This document shows, piece by piece, positions 24,262 to 35,853 of a stretch of 64,000 nt of DNA. The translations under genes were made by a program, and so were the position numbers. The notes below the pieces were generated by a model. It saw nothing but the letters and a program-made list of their open reading frames with translations, was not told the DNA's origin and searched no databases. The DNA is from Cryptomeria japonica (taxonomy: Eukaryota > Streptophyta > Pinopsida > Cupressales > Cupressaceae). The stretch lies in NCBI RefSeq assembly GCF_030272615.1, contig NC_081414.1, forward strand, positions 811,181,069-811,245,068. Direction: 5' to 3'. The stretch's first letter is position 1. The number at the start of each line of letters is the position of its first letter.

Positions 24262-25970
24262 GGGGCCGTGGGAAGGCCCTTCCCCTTCCCAGCATCAAAG
24301 AAGGCTGTCAATTTGCCTTGGTCTTTAGCGTTTCCATCCTGCAATCTTAACTCGCTCAAAGATTTTCTGCCTCTACTTTTGGCTTCTCTAGCGCAGTCAG
24401 GACAGTTTTTCCCGTCATATATGTTTTTTATTCCTAAGGTTTGCTGGGGCACAATCACTCCCTCACCATTATCCTCTCCCAGTTGGGGCTGAGCTACTAA
24501 AAAGTCATTGACAGGAATAGTTATTCTATCTCCAGACCTATTCTCATTATTTTCTTCCTCATCCATAGATGCCAAGAGTTCCTGAATTAGGAACCTCTTC
24601 TCAGTTTCCTCTTCCGGAGAAAGATTTTCAACTACCTTATTATCGAATACCTCAAGAACAGCAGCCATTCTAGAAGATATTTCTTCTAGATCTGCCTCAT
24701 TTTCTTGTTCCAATTTTTCGTCTGATTTTGTGTTAGATGGAAGTTTCAATGAGTCCACCGAATTTGAGACTCTTTTTGTCATCTCCACTAAGGCATCTTC
24801 TTTTATAGAGTTTGCCTCATCTATAATTTAATCAAGATCATTAATGTTGCTGTAGGTGTAGTTTCTATTTTCATCAGGGTAAGCCACAGTCAGACTATTG
24901 TCGTGACCAGGGGATGTATTTATTGGAGTTTTTTTATGCTGATCTAAGAAAGAGTTATCCATTTGTTCGATACTCTTAACCAGCGCTGGGCATGTTTTCA
25001 ATCTAACATCAGATTCATTTATAGCCCCATAATAGAAAGTGGGTTGGATGTTCCACTCCCCGCTGTTCGATACTAGCGAGATGGGTTCTAAATCCAGTGA
25101 ATTAATATCAGATTCAACTAAGATTTTGATATTCATTTTTACAACCCCATTTTCTAGACCTTCACATCCCAAAAAAGAACCGAATTGATCCCCAATATAC
25201 TCTAGGATTTCAAAATTCAGATATTCAACTGGTAATGTACCCAGACTAATCCATCTAGGGTACTTGTTTAAATTCCAGGATTGAGGATCAAAGTTCGGTT
25301 TCCAATCACAACGAAAAAAACCATAACCTTTATATAATTTAACCGAACCATAGAGAATATCATTTTTTGTATTTTGATTATCACACAAAATTGCCAGAAA
25401 ATTATTATCCAGGATAGATATACTTACCTGTCCCGGGTATAGGGCCATCCACCACTCAATAATTTTACCAGTATCTTCTCCAATTCCCGTCCACTTTGCA
25501 AAAACCCCACATTTGCTAAATAAATTGAATTGGGGTTCCGTTAATTTTGCCGGAATTTTACAAATTCGCCTCGGTTTTATTCTGGATTTTGGCTCAAAAT
25601 TCCTCACTTTCCCGAGCGGCACCGTGTTTGCCCCGGTGGCCGGATAAAGGTTTGAGGCTGTGGACTTATGCCAATCGAAGTTGAAAGATCTGTTTCTACT
25701 TACGCCCATCTTCTTCCTGGCCTTTTTCGAGCGAACGATATGCCAGTTTCCGTCGGAGGGTAGTGACAAGGCATCATCCATTTTTGCCCTAATTACTACA
25801 TTTTCCCCAAACTTGCCCGCTTTGCCAACCGAAAACTGAACTTCATTTGTTACAGGGTTTTTCTTGCTTTGCGGACTGTAGATTGAAATGCTCTGCGGAC
25901 ATGAGGCGAAGACTTGTCTGCACCCCCCCGCCGCAAACCTTGGCAATTTCGCAGGACAGAGATTTCGCAT
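24258..25970 (-). pseudogene. LINE ORF1 (DUF4283-like RNA-binding protein), one in-frame stop
   Basis: The first 380 codons run from 25970 to a TAA at 24828-24830. The same frame then stays open without a break through 24258, adding about 189 codons, so full ORF1 is about 570 codons with a single nonsense codon. Residues 154-300 resemble the DUF4283 (PF14111) RNA-binding fold of plant LINE ORF1: an aromatic W-W segment, N-N-F-L-A-I-L, G-Y-G-F-F-R-C-D-W, P-R-W-I-S-L-G-T-L-P and I-L-E-Y-I-G-D-Q-F-G. The usual CCHC knuckle after it is missing; only a C-P-D-C pair occurs in the last third. The tail is acidic and Glu-rich. The stop may be a true loss, or the protein may end there with a second product initiating downstream. 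Confidence 0.8.
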
Positions 25971-26080
25971 TTCGCCAGATAAGATACATTAGCAACCCAA
26001 AAATTAAATTGTATGTTAATATCTTAGGGTTCAGGGAATAAATTTCTGTGATACTGCATATTATTCATTGTCACATTTAC

Positions 26081-26099
26081 TAAATCATATTAAATTATT
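26081..26099. repeat. LINE target-site duplication, right copy
   Basis: Identical to 18173-18191 over 19 bases; marks the LINE 5' end at 26080. Confidence 0.9.
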
Positions 26100-26229
26100 A
26101 TTATATGTTTTTTTCAATTAAAAAAAATATATATAATTTTTAACAAAACAAAAAGCAAAGAGAGGGGCGGAAGGGGGTGCAGAGGGGGGTTCCACATGGA
26201 CCCCACGTGGCCCCCCATGGTATCTCACA

Positions 26230-26331
26230 CTACCATTGGTAGCAGATTGCTACCCTTGGTAGCAGTGCGCTACCATGGGTAGCGCTGCTACTAAAGGGTA
26301 GCAGCCGCTACCTTGGGTAGCCCTGCTACCA
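26230..26331. repeat. Palindromic GGTAGC/GCTACC array in the L3 LTR
   Basis: GGTAGC occurs at 26238, 26258, 26278, 26297 and 26316 (spacing 19-20 bp), alternating with GCTACC. Each pair can form a short hairpin with its neighbours. The array is GC-rich inside AT-rich DNA and is flanked by CACGTGG and CCATGTGG segments. Confidence 0.85.
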
Positions 26332-26339
26332 CCCCATGT

Positions 26340-27917
26340 GGTGGGGTTATTCCCCTCCACGTGGGTTTGTTTTATATTTTTTTAAAAATAAATTACTATG
26401 AATAAAAAACAGTTAAAAATAAACAGTCTCCTAGAGACTTAAAACTAATTTCCAGCAGCATGGTTTTTTTTTTCATTTTTTTTTCTTAAAAAATTCCCAG
26501 ATTTAGGAAGGGAAATCTCTCCAAAATAAAACCATACTCACAAAAAGGGATGGATTTACACAAATTTAACATCAAATCGGCCAAACGCCCAAACTAAATT
26601 TCATTTTTAAACTAATATAAGAGAGATTCATTGGAGTTTTAGACAAATTTTTCTCAAGAACAGCCAAAACCCAAAATTTGTTTTTAATATTTGAGAATCA
26701 ATTTATACAAACAAAATTGATGTCTGGAGGTTTGGAAAGGAAGCAAGGAGGGTTATAGATTCAGAAATTCAAACTACAACTCCTTCATTTCCCAAAAACA
26801 TAAGATTTTCAATCTATACAACCAGATTTTTACTAAAACACCAAAAATAATTTTCTTTAAGCAAGAACCCAAGAAATAAACCAGAGGCCTACCTGATTCA
26901 GCAATCTTGGCAAGATTGGAGGAGAGCCCAACCCGCAAGCTCCCAAAAATCCTTTTTTGGGCAAAATCCCCAAATTATCCTTCTCCAAAAGTATTTTCCG
27001 AAAAAATTCTCCAAACAAAATCCACCTCCCATATTTTTCCAAAAATCTAGATTAAATGGGAAAGGTTTGACCAAAATTTTTATTTTGGATTTAAATTTTT
27101 TATTTTAAAATAAATCACAAAAATCATTCTTTTAAACTTTATATCAATAAGTGAAACTTGCTTTTCAATTTAAAATTGATTTTCTCAAATACTGAAATTA
27201 ACCTTTCTATTTCCAAAATGCCAACAAGAATAAATTAATTCTATTTCAATTAAATTTAAATCTTCCTTTTCCAACATCAAAACATAATAAATTTAACATT
27301 AAAATTAACTATTTAATTGAACTTGCTACCAACCTGAATTGAGCAATTCAATTAATGATTAATCACATAAAATAAGAGCCTATTTAATTTAGTCCTAAAA
27401 AATACTAATGCGTAAACACACATTAAACCCAACTAGATAATAAGGATTAATTACTCGATTTAACCACACACAAAAGACGCAACCCAAGAAAGTCAAACAA
27501 ACAGACGACCTGCAAACCCAACCAAAGGGAATACTGACGAGGACTGACGACACTCACTTGAGCATGACTATGGTCAAATGGGGGTCTTATGACCACCTAA
27601 TCCAAACTCTAAGGATCAAAGAGGTACACTCAAACTTGCAAATCCAGGTGGAGACGAACCTCACACCCATGCGGTACTGTAGCTGAAAACTCCTGCAACC
27701 AAGAGTCATACATGCATACATATATAAACTTAATGAAAGCGCTAGCCTAAGATAATGACACGAAATAGGAGAATTAATAACTTGCATACAAATTGGTGTG
27801 AAAACCACATTAATAGGTATGCACAAAAATCAAAAGATCTGACTATAATCATTATATCATGATAAACTAACCAAGGTCGAACCGAGATTAGAAATTGATT
27901 AGGGTAGGGGTACTACA
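26340..27917 (-). other. 5' portion of the L3 LTR, no gene
   Basis: AT-rich sequence with no supported coding region, ending at GGGGTACTACA. It contains an imperfect echo of 'gaccaactatggtcaa' near 27.57 kb. Confidence 0.45.
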
Positions 27918-28652
27918 TACCACATTTACCAATAGTTTCACCACCAAAGAAATCATATAGATTTGATCAATTACCAACTCATTAACCTTATCAATTAGAT
28001 CAAATACTTTCTCAAACAACTCCTTATTAGTACCAGTAACCTTTGAAATTTTTTTGATAAAACATCATAACCAGTGTCTCAGAAATAATGCATGAAATGA
28101 AACATAAACAAGAACATCATGTGAAAAACATTCCATACATGAACACCATAAGTTTTTGACATGGACACCCAAATAGGGATAAAACCATGGTGGGAGTTGG
28201 CATCCACAAATATTTGTACTATTTTGAAGTACGCCTTGTTAGTAGCTTACTCCTATTTGGAGCTTACAACACACTCAATTAGGAGTAGACCCTATTAGGA
28301 GTCACCTAGTTAAGGGATTTACCTAGGAGTCCGATTAGGAGCTTCATGATCTATTAAGATCAACCTTGTGAGAGGATTTAACACTCTTTTGAGAGCTGCC
28401 CCATTAGGGGACCTAAATGTTTAAGGCATGTTAGGACCTACCCAGATAAGGGATTTAACCTGCTGCAAGTGTTAGGGAACAACAATAGGAGAATGATTTG
28501 TTACTTGCACTTATCTTCTTGCTTGATCAGATCCAGTTATACACAACACTTTGCAACTCTAAGGAAGATTTCACACTTCACTTGGATGTCTTAACAAATT
28601 ATCTAAGATTACTAACACAATAAACATGAAATGTGTCATCCTAAATAGCCAT
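27918..28652 (-). repeat. Copia-B 3' LTR, outer part
   Basis: Aligns by eye with about 52966-53690 ('ccacatttaccaata', 'tcattaaccttatcaat', 'aagaacatcatgtgaaaa', 'gtgtcatcct..aatag'). The G1 insertion starts at 28653. Confidence 0.85.
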
Positions 28653-29452
28653 TGTAGACACCTAAAATTGTCCTGTCTAATTAAATAAATATCTTTATTT
28701 ATTTAATTATTTTAAGCCTAATTCTTCTATTAATTGAATAAATATTTATTTATTTATTTATTTAATTCATTTATCCTCTTCTAGCCTTATTTCTCATTTA
28801 AATAAATACATTTGTTTATTTAAATTATCTTTTTTCTAAATTAAATAAATACTTCTTGATTTAATTGTTCTCATTTCTTCTATTAATTAAATAAATATTT
28901 ATTTATTTAATTAATTCATTAGCCTTTTCCACCTATAACGCATGTCATTCATCTCTTAATTCCTACACTACCTACCCTTTGATTATTTTCTTATTTCCTC
29001 TACCTACCCTCTAATCCTAGCCGACCATTTATCTTTTACACCTCTCAATATTATCCCTCCATTTCTTATAATGTCTTTTGTATAACGAGATACTTCCTTC
29101 ATTATCAGTCTCCTAAGCATTCTATTCAATCGTTCTAACCCGCCAACTATGTTTTCAAACTTTCACACGTGATCAAGCCTACTTGCAACCACATTTCCAT
29201 TCTTTGTTGAGCTCTTGTGCACAGATAATATCTAAGAGCAAATATATCAAGCAAGATCAATGGAGATAGGAAGAATAGAGATCCAAACCCTATTGGACAT
29301 GTAATGGTATAATCTTTGTGATTTTATTTGATTTACATTGTCTTAGGTAATCTTCATATTATATGGTGGATCTTTGTTGTTGTTAGGCTAGGGTTTTGTG
29401 GTTGAATCCATTTAGTCTTTCAATGTTGTTTTTTCCATTTTTTCCATAAACA
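28653..29452 (+). repeat. G1 copy 2, 5' LTR
   Basis: TGTAGACACCTAAAATTGTCC to CCATAAACA, 800 bp. Contains five or so near-palindromic AT blocks ('attaattaaataaat...'). Confidence 0.9.
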
Positions 29453-29455
29453 TTT

Positions 29456-29473
29456 TGGCACGCCCGATGGGAC
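29456..29473 (+). promoter_or_regulatory. G1 primer-binding site, not tRNA-Met
   Basis: TGGCACGCCCGATGGGAC begins three bases after the LTR. It starts with the TGG required to pair with a tRNA CCA end, but does not match the initiator-Met site used by the Copia elements here. I do not assign the tRNA. Confidence 0.6.
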
Positions 29474-31703
29474 TCTTGTCCCTTTTTTGTATTTAACATC
29501 TCTTGTTGCAGATTTCGTGATATTGAAGTTGTAGATCTGACATTTTTGACAAACTTTCAGCATTTCCAGGTCTGTGCATTCTGGAATTGCTTTTTTGGTT
29601 TTCTGCCGCGTATGTGACTTCCATAATCACGTTTGTGTTCAACATTATTTTATCTTATTTTGTAGATTGCAAGGCTGTGTCTCTATTTTCAAACCGCGTC
29701 TATGCACCTTTCAAACGCATCTGTGCTCGAGAGTCCCATCTATGTCTGGGAATCGCATCTATGATAGATTTAGGTGCATTTGTGATTTTCTTCCATGTCT
29801 CTATTAGGTTGAATCACATCTGTGTTTCAAATCTTGCAGTTTTCAGTTTTTGATCTAGTTTTGAGGCTTTATTTCATCATTTGGATTTTAGATCTAGTTT
29901 ATTTTGGGCTAACATCTTGTGATCTAGCAAACAAAATTGGTGTTGCTTGTATTGGAAGCAAATCATCTTGTTGAAGGCCCCTTTTTCACAAATTCTTTTG
30001 GATCTAAAATTTACCTAACTTGTGTGCCTACAAGAGGGGTATTATTGCAGAACTACTAACAAATATTTGTTGCAGAATTAAAGCAAGGGTTTTTTATCTT
30101 TATTGTGTGCCTTGTTTTCATATATTACCAAATACTTGAATTGGTGCACTAAAATTGAGCTAGTGTCTTTTGTGTCTTGAGCAATAGGCTCTTTTTTTTT
30201 AATCTCTAGAGGGCCTATCTCCCCGTGTAGTCATTAGGACTACTAGTAAGGAGAGAATGACCCAAGTGGTAGCGAGGAAAACCCATCTCTTTCGAACCAC
30301 TATAAATAATTGTATCCATGGTGAAAGCCATGGGTAACGTGTGTTGATTAGTTCATACCGACACTATGTCTCTCCATAAACCCATTTGATCAAATTTATT
30401 TGATCAGTTGTAGGGCATAACCCCTACCAGTTGGGAGCCTTCTATATTTATAGAGATGAAAGTGCTGAATGTATGGCCACACGAGCGGATGCCCTTACTA
30501 GCACCTTTTTGTTTTAGAAATCCAAAATCCTTCTAGTTGTTGGGGTAGGAGGTCAGACCTCTGGAGCAGCCCACACACATACAGTTCTTAGTAGAGATAC
30601 AAAGTTTGCCATGGGGATTTTTTGTGGGGACTGATGCTTGGCTGCCCCAGAGAAGTGAGTGTCGAGGGTGGAACCAGTGGGGTAAAGCATCTAAGTATCC
30701 ACTTTGAATAGCGTATCCTTGGGGGAAACCCCATGTGGGATCAACAACTATTGTCCTGGCCAGCCATAAGAATTGTGCTTATCTTCTTTTGAACATTCAA
30801 ACATTTACGACCAAACATCATAACATTGTGTCTTTTGTGTCTTCAAGTGTATGCAAAACATTTTTACATCAAAAAACACAGTTTTATTTGAGTCATTTTG
30901 AGTCTAAACACTTACAAACATTGAGTCTTCATCAATATTGTGTCCTCTTGTCATGAAAAACAGTCAAAAATTCAGATTTGGTCACAACAACAACTTTAAA
31001 AAATGAGAAAAATTGCACTCAATTTCAAGAAACGCGTCTATGTCTGACATAAATACGTCTGTGTCGTTTAACTGCATATGTAAAGTACAAAAATGCATAT
31101 GTTTCATCCTAAAGAAATTTGCATTCACAAAATCTCAGAAATGCATTTGTGCAGTTTTCAACCACGTCTGTGTCATTTAACTGCATCTGTGAAGTATACA
31201 GGCACGTTTGTATTTTGAATTGGAAAAATTTATAGTCCAGCAGACAAGAGCAATTAGTTTCAGACTTATTGACCTTCCTAGGTTATCCCTCTAGGTTTTC
31301 ATCTAGAATTCAGCTTATTTCTGGGTCTCACAAAGTCCATCATTTCTTTACACCATGCATTACATTTACATTTGTCTAAACTTGAGTCAAAAGGTCACTT
31401 GCTTGTCCTCATCTTGTTTTGTCAATACACTACATAGAACAACACTTTGCTAAGTGGTCCCTCATCAAGGTCTATCACCTTTGGGTCTCATTTGGTCTTA
31501 CTTAGAGTCAAGGTCAACTTACCTCATCAAGAGAAACTATCCTCTATTTGGAAGCAACACCTACTCTACTACATACATACTTGGTCTTACACTTTGGACA
31601 TTGCAAGTAAACCTCAGATTCATTTACATTCCATCCAACTCTTGGTCTTCCATACTCTTTCCATTTTCATCTAGTCTCAAACATCTTGGTCAAAACCTAG
31701 TTC
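29474..31703 (+). other. G1 long 5' leader with dispersed 'CGTCTGTG' motifs
   Basis: No open frame with a domain. Between about 29.64 and 31.21 kb at least ten variants of G-C/T-R-T-C-T-R-T-G occur (for example 'cgcatctgtg', 'acgtctgtgtc', 'cacgtctgtgtc', 'tgcatctgtg'), usually tens of bases apart. The reverse complement of the same motif clusters near 37.98-38.13 kb. Confidence 0.6.
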
Positions 31704-33760
31704 ATGGATGAAACCCATTCCCAAAAATCTAGGAGAGAAAATAAAGAGGCTCAAGAGTCCACAAACATAAGTGCCTATGAGTATGATAATTATGTCTTTT
31801 TCAATTCTAATCATACCACATTACCTGAAATGGAAGCCTATAGAAACATTCCAAATGTTGATAACATGGACACTACAAACAACAATGATACACATAATGA
31901 CAATATGGACAACTTTTCCATACATTGAGCAGAAGTGGAAGACTCCATTATGGATCCCCGTTTCAATCGATTGGTTGAGGAAATAATGAGGAGAGATAGA
32001 AAATATTTCTTCCAAGTGATGGCACAAAGTGGAGCCAAGATCCCTCATGATTTTGACATGTCTCAAATAATAGAAAATCAACCTTTTCAACAACCTCACC
32101 TCAGCATGGATCAAAGGAGGCCTAATAATGGAGGCAATAGAGGACCATGTTTCATGCCTGAGTCACCATCATCTTTGTTTTAAAAATCAGAGATCCCAAA
32201 TACACATGGTCAAGCTTATGATACTCATGAAAGAACATCTCATGAACAACTCTGTCTACGCAGATCATTATGGAAGTATTATGTAGAAAAATATACTCAA
32301 TCACATACCAATGCTAAGGATCAACCACCAAAGCAATTGGATATCCAAAGAAATGCTCAAAATTTAGACACAAGGAAACCCCATGTCAAATTTGGGGGCG
32401 ACAAATTAGAACAAACTCATGACATGCCTGTAGAGTATGGTAGACATGGACAAAACAAATATTTCATTCCTCATCATGACTCTATACCAAGTGTTACCTA
32501 TATGCAACATCACTATAGACCTCCTCCATATGAATATGTGTATGATCAGTATCATCTATATATGCAACATGCTCCTCCTCCACCCGGTGCCTTGGGCATG
32601 GGGTATGGTCCAAGAAGTCGGTCTCCACCTAAGAACAATTTGGAACAACAAAATAGGGACTGACAAAAGAAAATCAAGGACATAAATACATCGAAGCTAG
32701 CTTACACAATGAGAGACATATGTCCCTATCCATTTGACAAAAGTATTCCAATGCCTTCATTTCCTACACACTTTGTGACACCTAAGTTCGATAAGTACAG
32801 AGGAAAAGGGTACCCTAAGGTACATATAAGACATTTTTTCATAGCTTGCATTGAGGTAGCAGCAGAAGAGACATATTTGATGAGAATATTCCCACAAAGC
32901 TTAGGTGATCAAGCTATGGAATGGTTTTCCCAATTCCCACCTAGAATCAATTCATGGGGTGACTTAGAAGAGGCATTTATCCAACATTTCTCATACAACA
33001 TAGAGACAGACATATCAGTCACTACTTTGTGCAACACCAAACAAAGGGATGGAGAATCATTTTCATCATTTTTACAAAGATGGAGAAATCTAGCCAGCAG
33101 ATGCTCTTGTAAAATTCCACAAAAACAAATGGTAGAGATGTTCGCCCAGAATGTCCATAGAGAAATTGGTTATGATCTAAGAAAATCTTGTTTGTCCACC
33201 TTCAAGGTGTCATTGAAAAAGGCTTAGCAACAAAGAAGGTCCTAATTGAGCAAGGCATCATTAAGATATTAAAAGAAACCAAAGATGACTTTAAAGAAAA
33301 AGACAAGCCAAGATTTTAGAATAAAAACAAGAACATAGTCAATGATGGTGTTGTTGATGCCAATATAGTACGACCCAAAATCATTTTTTCTGGATCAAGC
33401 TCTACAAACAATCAAGTGAATACTCAAACAACTTCAAAACCATGAAGAAAATACACCCCATTGGGAGAACCACTTGAGTCAGCTTTCAAGAAGCTAGTGG
33501 CAAACAAAATAATAAAAATTCTAGATATGCCTCCATTTGAGCCAAAGGTCAAACCAAATTTGTGGAATGACGATGAATATTGTGAATATCACAAGAGAAA
33601 GGGCCATAAAACAAGAAATTGTCATTGACTAAAGAACATCATACAAGATCTTATTGATAGACGTGACATTGAGATTGAGGGACACTCATCCAATCAAGAG
33701 CATGAAATGTTTAAAGAACCATTCCAAAAGCATGACAAGGGAAAAGCCAAAGCCATAGAT
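31704..33760 (+). pseudogene. G1 gag
   Basis: One frame from the ATG at 31704 runs to 33227 with in-frame stops at about 31926, 32182, 32661 and 33225, then a frameshift near 33205 moves to the frame that continues into protease. Domains: an Asn/His-rich N-terminus, a Pro/Tyr-rich segment near 32.5 kb, the Retrotrans_gag-type capsid core at 32.75-33.2 kb (K-F-D-K-Y-R-G-K-G, A-M-E-W-F-S-Q-F, W-G-D-L-E-E-A-F, F-L-Q-R-W-R) and a C-X2-H-X4-H-X4-C knuckle (C-E-Y-H...H-K-T-R-N-C) at 33581. It forms the particle in an active element; this copy cannot be translated whole. Confidence 0.85.
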
Positions 33761-33820
33761 GAGTAGACCAACTATACTAGAGCATCCTATAACTATGATT
33801 CAACTATCAATCACATTTGG

Positions 33821-34657
33821 ATGGATAACTATGTCTCTACCATTATCATAAAGGATAAAATGCCTAAAAAATCTACACAAAGACGCAAGATTGTCCTAAA
33901 AGGCATCAGACCTTCTTTTGGACCCACCTCTAAATGTAATGTTACAACTCCTCGAGGTAAATTCTCTTTGCTAGGTACTCTAGCTAAAAACACTACTTCC
34001 TCAGTAGCCAAACCTGAGTGTGACCTTGTAGAATAGTTAGGGAAAACACCCACACTTATCTCCATCCTTGAACTTTTACGCATATCCCCCACACATAAAG
34101 CCATTCTTGACAAAACTTTGAGAGAGACTTCTATCCCCACTGATCTGAATGTGGACCAGTTTCAAGCCATGGTGGGATACCTTTCCATTCCACACTCCCT
34201 TACATTCATAGAAGCTGACAACGCCTCCGTGAGCCAACCACATAATGCACCTTTACACATTGAAGCCTTCCTACACAAACATCGAATAAAATGAGTCATG
34301 ATAGATGGAGGAGCTGGTCTCAATATATGTACATTGAATACTATTAAACAATTGGGATATTCTGAAAAATATGTGAATTCTACACATGCAATCACCATTA
34401 ACGTATATCATGATGAAGAATGCTCATCCAAAGGCACAGTCACTTTACCTCTTATATTTGGGCCAATTACTAAGGGTGTGGTTTGTCAAGTCCATGATCT
34501 AGATCTCACATTCAATATACTCTTGGGATGCCCATGGATTCATGAAATGAGAGTTGTTTCATCAATATATCATCGTTGTATCAAGTTTCCACACAATGGA
34601 GTTGAAGTGACTGTCAAAGATGACCCAAATTCATTCATATATTACAACAATATGTGA
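33821..34657 (+). pseudogene. G1 retropepsin (protease) region
   Basis: Same frame as the end of gag. After a charged linker and stops near 34036 and 34292, the sequence reads M-I-D-G-G-A-G-L-N-I-C, the active-site loop of a retroviral-type aspartic protease in its D-G-G-A variant, followed by a hydrophobic strand region and I-L-L-G-C-P-W-I-H, the typical second motif before the flap end. It would cut the Gag-Pol polyprotein. A stop at 34655 ends it. Confidence 0.75.
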
Positions 34658-35590
34658 CCTAGATCAGAAATAACAATCCTAGTCAATCGAGAGGCTGTTC
34701 CTTCATTAGCATATGTTGATCCAAAATCCTTAAAAGCTTCTACATCCAAACAAACAAAGCTCAAAGAAAAATTCAAGGTTAAAGACCTAGGATGTGGTGA
34801 GTATATCTTTTTTGTTGATCAAATCCCATTATTTCCTAAGGTATTCAGTTGACAGGAACAATCTACAAACAATTTGGAATATCAAGGAATTAGGTATGAA
34901 GCACCTAGTGTTGTGGCTACTAAGTCTGAATGCAAATCTCCTCTAGTGGTGCAAGCAACTTTTGATATCAATAGTCCTAAGTGTGGTTCCAACAAAGAAT
35001 CTATTGAGTGTATCACCAACCCTCTTGAGAACTCACATATCTTTACCATTTCATATGTTCATTCCATTTCCACTTCGCTCCTAGACTTGGATCAACAAGA
35101 ATTAGAAAAGCCCTTACTAATTGGGGATCAAAAATCAAGCTTTGAAAAGAAAAATCCAAAAGTCAAAAATAAAGAAAAGTCCTTTAGTCCAAATCAAAAT
35201 CAAAAGCTATTGGATTCTGCAAAAATCAAACTCAAAGATAAAAATCCTATGAAGAAAAAAGAACAAGAGTTGATCTCCCCTAATATCCAAATAACTGTGG
35301 GAAAAAGTTCTAAATTTTTAAGTCAAAAAGAAAACTTGTTGATCCTAAGTCTCTATCATGCTATCCTACTATCACTTCTTTTCGCAATCATAAGCCTTCA
35401 TCACTCATCCACTTACTTTGCACATCCTTTCCATTCTGGTGATACATCATGGACCTTTAATGGAGCTTCCTCAAAGGAATTTGTTATCAGGGATGCCCAA
35501 ACTTCTTCAGGTGACACACATACGGGCCTGTGTAGTCCACACACTAGTAATTTTATCTCAGTTCCTTTATCAAGGAAGATAGTCACTTGA
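34658..35590 (+). pseudogene. G1 protease-integrase linker, unknown
   Basis: Same frame, stops at about 34850 and 35588. It is Lys/Ser/Asn-rich with a hydrophobic stretch near 35.35-35.4 kb and has no reverse transcriptase or RNase H motifs. In an autonomous relative the polymerase domains would lie here; the sequence instead goes almost directly to the integrase tail. Whether this is original spacer or a filled deletion cannot be decided from one copy. Confidence 0.5.
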
Positions 35591-35853
35591 GCTACACATC
35601 ATCTAGTTAGGGAACAACGCACTTACAATCATAATGTGAAACCTCACACATTTGAGGTAGGTGACTTAGTTCTAAAAGAAAATCCTAAAAATCAGCAAGA
35701 AAGAGAGAAGAAGGGAAAATTCAAACCGAATTGGCTTGTTTCTTACATCATTATAGTAGCCTATGGATCCGATGCATATCAGCTCTCAACCATAGAGGGC
35801 AAAACTTTGGAGGATCCTATCAACAACATGCACCTTTGCAAGTTTTACACATA
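35591..35853 (+). pseudogene. G1 integrase C-terminal domain fragment
   Basis: In the frame used by the protease: H-H-L-V-R-E-Q-R-T-Y-N, F-E-V-G-D-L-V-L-K, then K-F-x-P-N-W-L and A-Y-Q-L-S-T with a closing H-L-x-K-F-Y. This is the SH3-like/GPY-type tail of Ty3/gypsy integrase. The HHCC and DDE core domains are missing. Confidence 0.8.

Larger units (their letters stand above)
18192..26080 (-). mobile_element. Full-length L1-type LINE
   Basis: About 7.9 kb on the minus strand. The 3' end is a poly(A) tail (plus-strand T run to 18200) preceded by GCCTTTTATCGATC. It is bounded by a perfect 19-bp duplication. Order 5' to 3' on the minus strand: a short leader of ~110 bp, ORF1 (25970-24258, one in-frame stop), ORF2 (24261-19978), and a 1.8 kb 3' untranslated region. 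It interrupts the L3 LTR, so it is younger than L3. The perfect duplication and open ORF2 suggest recent insertion. Confidence 0.92.
14870..27917 (-). mobile_element. L3: truncated LTR retrotransposon with ~4.2 kb LTR
   Basis: A primer-binding site complementary to initiator tRNA-Met lies on the minus strand at 15823-15836, two bases from TGTAATGCTCTGC at 15839. The matching far end is GGGGTACTACA at 27917, directly abutting the Copia-B LTR. Removing the nested LINE leaves an LTR of about 4171 bp (15839-18191 plus 26100-27917). Left of the primer site only about 0.95 kb of non-coding internal sequence and the 374-bp repeat remain. No gag or pol is left. The LTR bounds are inferred from one LTR only, so they need a second copy for proof. 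Confidence 0.55.

Noticed and set aside
34874-35590. Host gene of 238 codons
   Set aside because: In frame between G1 protease and the G1 integrase tail, so it is part of the element polyprotein.
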